DNA from: Microtetraspora glauca
GTDB taxonomy: Bacteria; Actinomycetota; Actinomycetes; Streptosporangiales; Streptosporangiaceae
Direction: 5' to 3'
Assembly: GCA_001570385.1 (NCBI GenBank)
Contig: BBYL01000018.1
Span: forward strand, 168,751 to 232,750
Length of the DNA: 64,000 bases
Numbering within the stretch: position 1 is the stretch's first letter; every line of letters starts with the position of its first letter. The position numbers and the translations under genes were made by a program. A model generated the notes under the pieces. That model was not told the DNA's origin and did no database searches. It saw nothing but the letters and a program-made list of their open reading frames with translations. Shown here piece by piece: positions 43,058 to 51,349 of this stretch.

Positions 43058-44161
43058 ATGGTTCATCCGTTCCGACCGGAGCCGGCGGCCGGAGCCCGCG
43101 TGACTCGAGCCCGCGTGACCCGAACGCAGTCCCTGATGGCGATGCTGCCCTTCGTGATGATGGGCATCATCGCCGCCGCCGACATCCTGGCCGGCTCCCA
43201 GTACGTCTTCCTCTCGCTGCTGGCCATCGGCCCGGCGTTCGCGAGCCTGGTGGGCGGCATCCGCCGTACCGTGCTGATCGGGCTCATCGCGCTGGCGCTC
43301 TCCCTGCTGCTCGCCCTCTACAACGACCTGCTGCGCGCCCCCGAGAGCGACCTGAGCCTCATCTCCATCAGCGGCGTGACCGCCGCCAGCATCCTGGCCA
43401 CCGCCGGGCGGCAGCGGCGCGAGCGCGAGCTCGCCAACGTGCGATCCGTCGCCGAGGTCGCGCAACGCGTACTGCTGCGCCCGGTTCCCCGCAGGGCGGG
43501 CCACCTGCGCGCGGCCGTCTCCTACACGTCGGCGGCGGCGGAGGCGCGCATCGGCGGCGACCTGTACGAGGTGGTCACCGGCCCGAGCGGCGTGCGAGTG
43601 ATCGTCGGCGACGTCCAGGGCAAGGGCCTGGAGGCCGTGGAGACCGCGGCGCTGGTCCTCGGCGCGTTCCGGGAGGCCGCGCACGACGAGCCGGATCTCC
43701 TCGGGGTCAGCGCCCGCGTGGAGAAGGCGCTCAACCGGCGCCTGACGGGGGAGGACTTCGTCACCGCGATCCTGGCCGAGGCCCACCCCGACGGCACGTT
43801 GACCCTGCTCAACTACGGCCATCCGGCGCCGCTGATCATCCGGGCGGACGGTGGGACCGCCTTCGTCGAGCCGGACACCTTCGCGCCGCCGCTCGGCCTC
43901 GCCGTACTGGAGGTGCCGGGGCCGACCCCGTCCCAGATCCCGTTCGGCACGGGCGACCAGGTCCTCCTCTACACCGACGGCGTCATCGAGGCACGGGACC
44001 GCGCGGGCCGGTTCTATCCGCTCGCCGACCGGGCTCACCTGCTGAAGGAGGACGACCCCGAGGTGGCGCTGGAGTCGCTCCGCGTCGACCTGGTCGCGCA
44101 CGTGGACGCCCCGCTGCACGACGACGCGGCCATGCTCCTGCTCCGCTGCCGGAGGTTCTGA
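43058..44161 (+). CDS. SpoIIE-type PP2C phosphatase, membrane-bound
   Basis: This protein has up to 367 residues. After a basic N-terminus come about three or four membrane helices (residues 25-110). A cytoplasmic PP2C/SpoIIE domain follows with GGDLYEVV, VGDVQGKGLEAV, NYGHPAPLII, LYTDGVIEARD and DDAAMLLLR, so the metal-binding Asp residues are intact. Such proteins usually dephosphorylate anti-sigma-factor antagonists. ATG 43058 is the first start; GTG 43102 or ATG 43135 are possible because a short duplicated CCCGCGTGAC segment lies between. Confidence 0.85.
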   Translation: MVHPFRPEPAAGARVTRARVTRTQSLMAMLPFVMMGIIAAADILAGSQYVFLSLLAIGPAFASLVGGIRRTVLIGLIALALSLLLALYNDLLRAPESDLSLISISGVTAASILATAGRQRRERELANVRSVAEVAQRVLLRPVPRRAGHLRAAVSYTSAAAEARIGGDLYEVVTGPSGVRVIVGDVQGKGLEAVETAALVLGAFREAAHDEPDLLGVSARVEKALNRRLTGEDFVTAILAEAHPDGTLTLLNYGHPAPLIIRADGGTAFVEPDTFAPPLGLAVLEVPGPTPSQIPFGTGDQVLLYTDGVIEARDRAGRFYPLADRAHLLKEDDPEVALESLRVDLVAHVDAPLHDDAAMLLLRCRRF

Positions 44162-44295
44162 CCCGATCGCGGGCCGCCGCGGCATTTCCGCCTTGGACAC
44201 CCACTTCCTCCGGCGGGTGGCGGGTTGATAGGTTTCCGGGAGGTGAGCCGGGAAGTCTGGTCGGCGCAGACCTCACCGACCCCGGAGTGCCCCCG

Positions 44296-44739
44296 ATGCG
44301 AGCTCGCGATCTCACCGTCGACTTCCCGACCGTCACCCTCGACACCCCGATGATCGAAGCGGCCCGGTTACTCGCGGACCAGGATCTCCCCGGTCTGATA
44401 GTGATCGACGAGCGCGGGCGGCCGCGCACGGTCCTGCCGGGAACGCAGGTGCTGCGGCTGGCCGTTCCGCGCTACTGCCAGGACGACCCGGCCCTCGCCC
44501 GTGTCGTGGACGAGGCGCACGCAGACGCGTTCCTGCGCGCGCTCGCCGGCCGTACCGTCCGGGAGTGCCTGCCGGAGGAGCCGCGCGAACTGCCGGTCAC
44601 CGACCCGGACGCCACAGTGCTGGAGATCGCCGCGCTGATGGCGCGCACCCGCAGCCCGCTGGTCGCGGTCGTCGGCGGGGGCCGGCTGCTCGGAGCCGTC
44701 ACGCTGCAGACCCTGCTGGACCGGGCCCTCGCCTCATGA
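44296..44739 (+). CDS. CBS-domain-pair protein
   Basis: This 147-residue soluble protein consists of two CBS motifs (about 8-65 and 88-145, separated by an acidic helix) that should bind adenine nucleotides. ATG 44296 is preferred to GTG 44287 because GGAG stands eight bases upstream. The stop overlaps the ATG of the permease gene (ATGA), which suggests it regulates that transporter in response to energy state or ligand. Confidence 0.85.
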   Translation: MRARDLTVDFPTVTLDTPMIEAARLLADQDLPGLIVIDERGRPRTVLPGTQVLRLAVPRYCQDDPALARVVDEAHADAFLRALAGRTVRECLPEEPRELPVTDPDATVLEIAALMARTRSPLVAVVGGGRLLGAVTLQTLLDRALAS

Positions 44740-46028
44740 CGGTCACCGCCTGGCTGACGGTGGTGGCCTTCGTCTGCACGTACGCGCTGATCGCGACGGA
44801 GCGGATCCACCGGGTCGCGGCGGCGCTCGGCGGTGCGGGGATCATGCTTCTCATCCACGCCACCGGAGCACCGTCGGCGTTCTTCTCCGAGCACACGGGG
44901 ATCGACTGGAACGTCATCTTCCTGCTCCTCGGCATGATGATCATCGTCGGAGTGCTGAAGCAGACGGGCGTCTTCGAGTACCTGGCGATCTGGGCGGCCA
45001 AACGGGCGCGGGGCCGTCCGTTCCGGCTCATGGTGCTGCTGGTCGTGATCACCGCCTGCGCCTCCGCGCTGCTCGACAACGTGACGACGGTGCTGCTGAT
45101 CGCCCCGGTCACGTTCCTCGTCTGCGAACGGCTCGCGCTGAACGTCGCGCCGTTCCTCATCGCCGAGGCGATGGCGTCCAACATCGGCGGCACGGCCACC
45201 CTGGTCGGAGACCCGCCCAACATCATCATCGCCAGCAGGGGCGGGCTGACGTTCAACGACTTCCTGGTCCATCTCGCCCCGCTCGTCGTGGTCCTGCTCC
45301 TGGCGTTCATCGGGCTGTGCCGGATCATGTTCAGGAACGCGTTCCGGTACGACCCCGACCGGGCGGCGGAGATCATGGCGCTGAACGAGCGTGAGGCGAT
45401 CGCCGACCGCAGGCTGCTGTGGCAGAGCCTCGTCGTGCTCGCGCTGGTGATGGTCGCGTTCGTGCTGCATCCGGTGCTGCACTACGAGCCCTCCGTGGTG
45501 GCGCTCCTCGGGGCCGGGGTGCTGGTCGCCGCGACCCGGGTCACCACGGAGGAGGCGATCCGCGAGGTCGAGTGGCCCACGCTGGTGTTCTTCGCCGGGC
45601 TGTTCGTCATGGTGGGCGCGCTGGTCGAGACCGGTGTCATCGGGAAGATCTCCGAGGCGGCGGTCGGGGCCACCGAGGGCCGGCTCGGATTCGCCACGAT
45701 GCTGCTGCTCTGGGCGTCGGCGGCACTGTCGGCGGTCGTGGACAACATCCCTTATGTGGCGACGGTGAGCCCGATCGTGGCCGATCTCGTACAGGCGAAC
45801 GGCGGCAACGGCCCGGCGCAGGCGCTGTGGTGGGCCCTGGCGCTCGGCGCCGACCTCGGCGGCAACGCCACCGCCGTCGGCGCCGCCGCGAACGTCGTCG
45901 TCCTCGGCATCGCCGCGCGCAACCGTACGCCGATCAGCTTCTGGCAGTTCACCAAATACGGACTGATCGTCACCCTCGTCACGGTCGCGATCTCCACGCC
46001 GTACCTGTGGTTCCGCTACCTGATGTGA
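44736..46028 (+). CDS. ArsB/NhaD-type ion transporter (IT superfamily)
   Basis: This 430-residue permease has about eleven membrane segments and repeated motifs: LLDNVTTVLLIAPVTF and VVDNIPYVATVSPI (one per half), with MASNIGGTATLVGDPPNIIIAS and ALGADLGGNATAVGAAANVVV. These are hallmarks of the ArsB/NhaD/P-protein family. The substrate could be Na+, arsenite or a dicarboxylate. No arsR or arsenate-reductase gene is nearby. It is translationally coupled to the CBS-domain gene. Confidence 0.88.
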   Translation: MTVTAWLTVVAFVCTYALIATERIHRVAAALGGAGIMLLIHATGAPSAFFSEHTGIDWNVIFLLLGMMIIVGVLKQTGVFEYLAIWAAKRARGRPFRLMVLLVVITACASALLDNVTTVLLIAPVTFLVCERLALNVAPFLIAEAMASNIGGTATLVGDPPNIIIASRGGLTFNDFLVHLAPLVVVLLLAFIGLCRIMFRNAFRYDPDRAAEIMALNEREAIADRRLLWQSLVVLALVMVAFVLHPVLHYEPSVVALLGAGVLVAATRVTTEEAIREVEWPTLVFFAGLFVMVGALVETGVIGKISEAAVGATEGRLGFATMLLLWASAALSAVVDNIPYVATVSPIVADLVQANGGNGPAQALWWALALGADLGGNATAVGAAANVVVLGIAARNRTPISFWQFTKYGLIVTLVTVAISTPYLWFRYLM

Positions 46029-46115
46029 GCCGCCGGACAACGCAGGGGACGATCTTCACCGATTCATGGGAGCGGTTGGGGGACCGGCGGATCCTCATGG
46101 GACGATAACGACACT

Positions 46116-46688
46116 ATGTCCGTCCTGACGCCTTTCCGACTCGCTCGCACCACGGCCTTCGCCGCGGTGTGCGTCGGGCTGGGCGTTCTGGCGCACCTGT
46201 TCGCCGGAGGCACGCTCTCCGGGCCCCGGGTCGCCGGAGGGCTGATCCTCGCGTTCGCCGCCGCGCTTCCGTGGACCGGCCGGGAACGCGGGCTGGCCGT
46301 GATCCTGCCGCTCCTCGGCGGCCTCCAGGTGGCACTGCACCTGCTGTTCTCCGTGAGCGTGTCCTCCGCCGGCGACGCGACGCCGTACGCCGAGGCCGGG
46401 GCGCACCTCCACTCCGGACTGGTGCCGGGCGTCGGCATGCTGGTCATGCACGGCTGGGCCGTCGGCCTGACGGCGTTGTGGCTGTCCCACGGCGAGGCCA
46501 TGTTGTGGTCGCTGCTGCGGCGGCTCGCGGCCCGGCTGTGCCTCCTGCTGGACGTCCTGCTGGCCCCGGCCCCCACGCCGTTCCACGCCTCCCGGTCCAC
46601 CGAGCCGGAGATCCTCCGCACCCGGTCGCTGCGGCACGCCGTGAGCCGCCGTGGCCCGCCCATGGGCGTCCCACTCACGTCACGCTGA
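46116..46688 (+). CDS. Membrane protein upstream of copper chaperone
   Basis: This 190-residue protein has about five hydrophobic segments and His-containing loops (LAHLFAGG, EAGAHLHSGL, MLVMHGWAVG). The cytoplasmic C-terminus is basic. Similar proteins occur next to PCuAC and DyP genes in actinomycetes, suggesting a link with copper or heme peroxidase export. The ATG has no strong ribosome-binding site. Function unknown. Confidence 0.68.
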   Translation: MSVLTPFRLARTTAFAAVCVGLGVLAHLFAGGTLSGPRVAGGLILAFAAALPWTGRERGLAVILPLLGGLQVALHLLFSVSVSSAGDATPYAEAGAHLHSGLVPGVGMLVMHGWAVGLTALWLSHGEAMLWSLLRRLAARLCLLLDVLLAPAPTPFHASRSTEPEILRTRSLRHAVSRRGPPMGVPLTSR

Positions 46689-46987
46689 CTCACGCGCACA
46701 GGACCACCGCACGCGACCACCGCACACGACCACCGCGCCGCTTAGGCGTGCCGGTGAAGCGTGCTGATCGGGCGCGCCGCTTCGCCGAGTCCGGCAGCAG
46801 AGTCTCGATCGGCCATGTACGCGTACGCCGTAGTCGCCGATCCCGTTCGCACGGCCGGTCCGCACGTTCAGCGACCGGCCGCGATCTCGCCACCTGGCGG
46901 ATCGCCCTCCTGACAAGCTCACCATCCGGTACGGCGGAGCCGAGGCGCCCTCGGTACGCCCAGCCGGGCCGAAGAAAGGCAACAACG
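46689..46987. repeat. Intergenic region with 13-bp tandem repeat
   Basis: Three copies of GCACRCGACCACC (allowing one change in the first) lie at 46696-46734, directly after the membrane-protein stop. The remainder is non-coding leader for the copper chaperone gene, ending in an AAAGG ribosome-binding site. No gene is supported here. Confidence 0.6.
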
Positions 46988-47601
46988 ATGTTCCTTCGCC
47001 GTATCGCTCCCGCCGCGATCCTCGTCGCATGGTCGGCGCCTGTGGTTCGCAGCCCGCCGCCCAGCCCGAGACCCGGGCCGCCGTCCAGCCCGACGCCGCC
47101 ACCCCGGCGGTCACCCCGGCGGTCACCGCCGGCTCCGCGATCTCCGTAACGGATCCCTGGGTGAAGGGCACCGAGTCGGGCATGACGGCGGCCTTCGGCA
47201 CCCTGGTCAACAACGGTGACGCCGACGTGACCGTGGTCTCCGCGACGTCCCCGCTGTCGCCGGACGTCGAGCTGCACGAGGTTGTGGACTCCGGGGGGAA
47301 GATGGTCATGCGCGCGAAGAAGGGCGGCTTCGTGATCCCCGCCCACGGCACGCACCAGTTGGAGCCGGGTGGCGACCACATCATGCTGATGGGCGTCACG
47401 AAGCAGGTGAAGCCCGGTGACGAGATCACCTTCACGCTCACCTTCAAGGACGGCGGAACGCTCGACTTCACCGCCATCGGCAAGGAGTTCGCCGGTGGCA
47501 AGGAGAACTACCAGCCCGGTACGGACCACTCGGGCGGGCACTCGGAGAGCGCCGGAGGCGACGCGCACGGTGACGGCGGCACGAGCGAGGACCACGGCTG
47601 A
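46988..47601 (+). pseudogene. PCuAC copper chaperone, frameshift in signal peptide
   Basis: The ATG at 46988 with its ribosome-binding site starts MFLRRIAPAAILVA, a typical lipoprotein signal. The lipobox and mature protein are in another frame beginning ATG 47029 (MVGACGSQ). Adding one base at 47027-47028 gives an uninterrupted signal ending in VGAC. The mature domain is a complete PCuAC fold (ISVTDPWVKGTESGMTAAFG, ELHEVVD, MVMRAKKGGFVIPAHG, HIMLMGV) with the His-Met copper ligands and a His-rich tail. As written, the protein would lack an export signal. A sequencing error is equally possible. The DyP peroxidase gene follows by five bases. Confidence 0.75.
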
Positions 47602-47606
47602 TCGAC

Positions 47607-48830
47607 ATGAGTGAACCCCGACTGAGCCGACGGGGACTGCTCGCGGGAGGCGCCGCCACGGCGGTCGGCGCCCTCGCCGCGTGCGCGCCCGCCAGTTCCC
47701 CCTCCACTACCTCCGCCCCCGGCGCCACCTCCATCACCGGGTCTCCCGCCGCCGCGAGTACGGCACTCGAACCCTTCCACGGGCAGCACCAGAGCGGGAT
47801 CGCGACGCCGCCGCAGACGTACGCCGCCTTCCTCGGCCTGGACCTCCGTACCGGCGTCGACAAGGAGGCGCTCGGGCGGCTGATGCGGCTGCTCACGGAC
47901 GACGCCCGCCGCCTGACCCAGGGACGGCCGGCGCTGGCCGACGTCGAACCCGAGCTCGCCGCCGATCCCGCCCGGCTGACCGTCACGTTCGGCTTCGGGC
48001 CGGGGCTGTTCACGGCGGCGGGGGTCGAGCACCTGCGGCCCGATACCGTGGCGCCCCTTCCCGCGTTCAGCATCGACCGGCTGGAGAAGCAGTGGACCGG
48101 CGGTGATCTGCTGGTGCACATCGGCGCCGAGGACGGAGTCACGCTCGCGCACGCCCTCCGCATGATCGTGAAGGACGCGCGGGCCTTCGCCAAGGTGCGC
48201 TGGACCCAGCGGGGCTTCCGCAGGAGCCCGCAGGTCCAGGCTCCGGGGACGACGCAGCGGAACCTGATGGGCCAGCTCGACGGGACCGTCAACCCCGTGC
48301 CGGGGACGGCGGACTTCGATCGCGCGGTCTGGATCGGCGACGGACCCGAGTGGCTGCGCGGCGGGACGACGCTGGTGCTGCGCCGTATCCACATGGAACT
48401 GGAGACCTGGGACGCCGCCGACCGGGTGGCCAGGGAGTTCAGCGTGGGACGCCGCCTCGACACCGGCGCGCCCCTCACCGGCCACGCCGAGCACGACGAG
48501 GCGGACTTCGAGAAGCTCGGCGCGGCCGGGTTCCCCGTCATCTCGGAGTACGCCCACATCAGGCGGGCGCACGTCCAGGATCCCGGCATGCGGATCTTCC
48601 GCAGGACGTACAACTACGACGAGGGGATCACCTCCGACGGGAAGTCCTCCTCCGGGCTGCTGTTCGCGTCGTACCAGGCCGACATCACCCGGCAGTTCGT
48701 CCCCATCCAGCGGAAGCTGGCGGAGGCGGACCTGCTGAACGAGTGGACCGTCCCGATCGGCTCGGCCGTCTTCGCGATCCCGCCCGGTTGCGCGCCGAAC
48801 GGGTGGGTGGGCGACGGTCTCCTCGGCTGA
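47607..48830 (+). CDS. DyP-type heme peroxidase, Tat-exported
   Basis: This is a 407-residue EfeB/DyP peroxidase. The N-terminus has a twin-arginine signal with SRRGLLAGG and a lipobox-like LAAC. The family GxxDG motif is MGQLDGTVNP (distal Asp), the proximal His is in EYAHIRRAHV, and the distal Arg is in MRIFRRTYNYDEG. A Ser/Thr/Ala linker follows the signal. It lies five bases after the copper-chaperone gene, so the two act in the same envelope compartment. Substrates may include dyes, lignin fragments or heme. Confidence 0.93.
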   Translation: MSEPRLSRRGLLAGGAATAVGALAACAPASSPSTTSAPGATSITGSPAAASTALEPFHGQHQSGIATPPQTYAAFLGLDLRTGVDKEALGRLMRLLTDDARRLTQGRPALADVEPELAADPARLTVTFGFGPGLFTAAGVEHLRPDTVAPLPAFSIDRLEKQWTGGDLLVHIGAEDGVTLAHALRMIVKDARAFAKVRWTQRGFRRSPQVQAPGTTQRNLMGQLDGTVNPVPGTADFDRAVWIGDGPEWLRGGTTLVLRRIHMELETWDAADRVAREFSVGRRLDTGAPLTGHAEHDEADFEKLGAAGFPVISEYAHIRRAHVQDPGMRIFRRTYNYDEGITSDGKSSSGLLFASYQADITRQFVPIQRKLAEADLLNEWTVPIGSAVFAIPPGCAPNGWVGDGLLG

Positions 48831-48962
48831 GACGCGCGGTTCGCGGACCTTCCCTGGCCATGCCGCTGTGTGCCCGGCCCGGGAAGGTCGGGGCGTCGGC
48901 GAAGCATTCCGGGCTACGCCCCGGTCCAGACCCGCTCCCGTGCCGGAGCCGGGGCGCGACCT

Positions 48963-49913
48963 CTAGATCCAGCCCTGCCGGGAAGCCTGCACGCCGAGCT
49001 GGAAGCGCGTCTGAGCGCCGAGGATCTCCTGGAGCCTGGCGATCCTGCGGGCGACGGTGCGCTCGCTGACCCCGAGTTCGCGGGCGATCGACTCGTCGGT
49101 GAGCCCGGCGCTCAGATAGCTGAGCAACCGCCGCCCCTCGGTGGTCGGACCGGCGTCGAGGTCGTTGGTCTCCACGGTGGCGGCGAGCGGCACCGCCAGT
49201 CTCCAGAAAGACTCGAATATCCCGGCAAGTCCGGTCATGAGTCCCGACGGCTGGACCACGATGGCGTGACGCGCCTGCGGGTTCCCGACTCCGAAGATCA
49301 GAACGGCTTCACGGTCATCGCCGATGAGCATGTGGATGGAGATGTCGGGGAAGACCCGGGCCTGCTCACCGGCTTCGACACAGGTGCGCAGGGCGGCCAG
49401 GGCGGCGGGCCTGCGCAGGATCTCGGCTCCGTAGACGGCCCGGATGGTGACGCCTCGGGCCAGCGCCTCAAGGGTGCCCGCCGCCACCCGCGGGGTCTCG
49501 GCGGGACGGCCGACCGGCCCGAGGACCAGTGCCCGCACCTCACGCTCCGCCCGGTCGAGCAGCCTGCGCTGCATCGCCGTCGTGCCTTCGGAGGTGGTGA
49601 CGGCCTCGAGGTAGCGCGCCGACAGCTGATGATCGTGCCAGAACCTGGCCAGGACGGCGGCGCTCTCCCTGGCCATGAGGGCCTCACGCGTATGGCGGTC
49701 GGCGTACGCCTCCAGAGCGCTGAGCGGGGGCAGCGGAGACGCATATCCGTCCACGACGGTGACCAGCCCCAGGGACTCCAACTCGGCCAGCGCCTGACCG
49801 AGCTCTTCGCGCGGCGTGGGCAGGGCCTCCACGGGGCTCGGACCGGCCTCGGCGAGGGCGAAGTAGATGGCTTCCGCCGTGGGCGAGACGCCGAGTGCCT
49901 GTAACGGCTTCAC
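48963..49913 (-). CDS. TrmB/LuxR-type transcriptional regulator
   Basis: This is a regulator of about 316 residues. The N-terminal part looks like a TrmB-type winged helix (GVSPTAEAIYFALAEAG). The middle is a phospholipase-D-like effector region, and the C-terminus is a LuxR-type helix-turn-helix (LLSYLSAGLTDESIARELGVSERTVARRIARL). GTG 49913 is preferred because AGGTGAG stands seven bases upstream, though GTG 49925 is possible. It is divergent from a secreted metalloprotease gene across a palindrome-rich spacer and probably controls it. Confidence 0.78.
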   Translation of the reverse strand: MKPLQALGVSPTAEAIYFALAEAGPSPVEALPTPREELGQALAELESLGLVTVVDGYASPLPPLSALEAYADRHTREALMARESAAVLARFWHDHQLSARYLEAVTTSEGTTAMQRRLLDRAEREVRALVLGPVGRPAETPRVAAGTLEALARGVTIRAVYGAEILRRPAALAALRTCVEAGEQARVFPDISIHMLIGDDREAVLIFGVGNPQARHAIVVQPSGLMTGLAGIFESFWRLAVPLAATVETNDLDAGPTTEGRRLLSYLSAGLTDESIARELGVSERTVARRIARLQEILGAQTRFQLGVQASRQGWI

Positions 49914-49995
49914 CGTGTTGCTCACCTTTCCCCAAGCGGATCGAGGATCCAGCCGCAGCTTCGCCTGAAGCTCAAGCGGTTCCGGTCGCATGTCA

Positions 49996-50034
49996 TATTC
50001 CGGACATGCCGGATCCTGACATATTTGGAATATT
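49996..50034. promoter_or_regulatory. Nested palindromes between regulator and protease
   Basis: ATATTCC (49996-50002) and GGAATAT (50028-50034) form an outer inverted repeat around TCCGG-n5-CCGGA (50000-50014). The stretch is unusually AT-rich for this genome and lies between two divergent genes, so it is a good candidate operator/promoter region. Confidence 0.55.
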
Positions 50035-50095
50035 CACAATCCTTGTCAAGATCAGGAAACTTGCGCCAAGTGCTTTCATGTCGAAGGAGCCACCT

Positions 50096-51292
50096 TTGCG
50101 CAAGCCTTTGGCCCTGCTGGCCGCCGCCGTTGTCGCCGCCACCTTCGCGATCAGCGCCCCGGTCTCGGCGCAGGCAACCTCCCCCACCGCCGCCCTCGAG
50201 GGCGCCATCAACTCCCTGCACGTCGACGACGCCACCAAGGCCCGCTACCTCGAGAGCGTCAAGGCCCTGCCGGCCGACTGGCAGGAGCGCGCCGCACGGT
50301 TCAAGGCCAGGCTCGGCGTCACCGGCTCGGCCTGGAACGACGTGGCGCGCAGCGCCATCGACCCGAACGACTACCAGTGCGGCGACACCACGCTGACCGC
50401 GTGGCTCGACGCCCGGCTCGAGGGCGCGGACTTCGGCACGATCATGATCGTCGTGCTGCTCGGCGGCCTGGACGTTCCCGCCTACGACGCGCTGCTCTTC
50501 AAGTCGGCCGACGAGCCGCAGAGCTACGGCGAGAACGGCGAGTACACCACGACCGTCACCCACGAGATGCGCGACCTGAAGCGGTTCTGGGACATCACGT
50601 CCGACGACATCCGCGACGTGGCGATGCACAGTGACGCGCTCAAGGATGTCGGCCGCACCGCCCGCGTCCTCGAAGTGCTGTGGGGCCTGCCCGCGGGTGG
50701 GGGCACGGGCCTGGCCGAGCTGCTGACCGAGGCGCTGGCCGAGGATCCGGTGCTCAACGCGGACAACCCGATCTTCACCTTCAACGCCTTCGCCTTCACC
50801 GCGGAGGGCGACCCCGACCCGGTCGTGCAGGGCCTTCCCGACAAGATCGTCATGGGCGACGGCATCATGAAGGGCATGGCCGCGATCGGCCTGGGCGACG
50901 TGGCCACCAAGTCCATCCTGGCCCACGAGTTCGGCCACCACGTCCAGTACGAGGACAACCTCTTCGACAGTCCGCTCACCGGTCCCGAGGCCACCCGCCG
51001 TACCGAGCTCATGGCCGACGCCTTCGCCGGTTACTTCCTGACCCACAAGCGCGGCGGCACCCTGAACGCCAAGCGCCTGCTTCCCGCGGTTCAGTCCTTC
51101 TTCGAGGTGGGCGACTGCGCCTTCACCAGCGACGGTCACCACGGCACGCCGAACCAGCGGCTGGCCAGCTCCTCGTGGGCCGTCGACCTGTCCCAGGACG
51201 AGCAGAAGAAGGGCCACATCATGCCCTCGCTGACCTTCGCGAGCCTGTTCGACGCCCAGCTGCCGATCATCGTCAAGCCGGACGCCCAGTAG
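50096..51292 (+). CDS. Secreted zinc metalloprotease-like protein
   Basis: This 398-residue protein has a signal peptide (MRKPLALLAAAVV...VSAQA). The zinc motif HEFGH lies in LAHEFGHHVQYED near residue 283, with the third ligand in ELMADAFAGYF, resembling the putative neutral zinc metallopeptidase family. I chose TTG 50096 because AAGGAG precedes it by six bases and it gives a canonical signal peptide; ATG 50078 is the alternative. The domain before the HExxH motif is helical with an acidic centre. A perfect terminator follows. Confidence 0.82.
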   Translation: MRKPLALLAAAVVAATFAISAPVSAQATSPTAALEGAINSLHVDDATKARYLESVKALPADWQERAARFKARLGVTGSAWNDVARSAIDPNDYQCGDTTLTAWLDARLEGADFGTIMIVVLLGGLDVPAYDALLFKSADEPQSYGENGEYTTTVTHEMRDLKRFWDITSDDIRDVAMHSDALKDVGRTARVLEVLWGLPAGGGTGLAELLTEALAEDPVLNADNPIFTFNAFAFTAEGDPDPVVQGLPDKIVMGDGIMKGMAAIGLGDVATKSILAHEFGHHVQYEDNLFDSPLTGPEATRRTELMADAFAGYFLTHKRGGTLNAKRLLPAVQSFFEVGDCAFTSDGHHGTPNQRLASSSWAVDLSQDEQKKGHIMPSLTFASLFDAQLPIIVKPDAQ

Positions 51293-51305
51293 CCCGCTGA
51301 CCTGA

Positions 51306-51333
51306 GGGGCCGGTCTTCGGACCGGCCCCTTTT
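51306..51333 (+). terminator. Rho-independent terminator after the protease gene
   Basis: A perfect 10-bp stem GGGGCCGGTC (51306-51315) / GACCGGCCCC (51320-51329) with a TTCG tetraloop is followed by TTTT. The 3' arm and T-run are repeated again downstream (to about 51360), serving the convergent regulator gene. Confidence 0.92.
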
Positions 51334-51349
51334 CAGGACCGGCCCCTTT

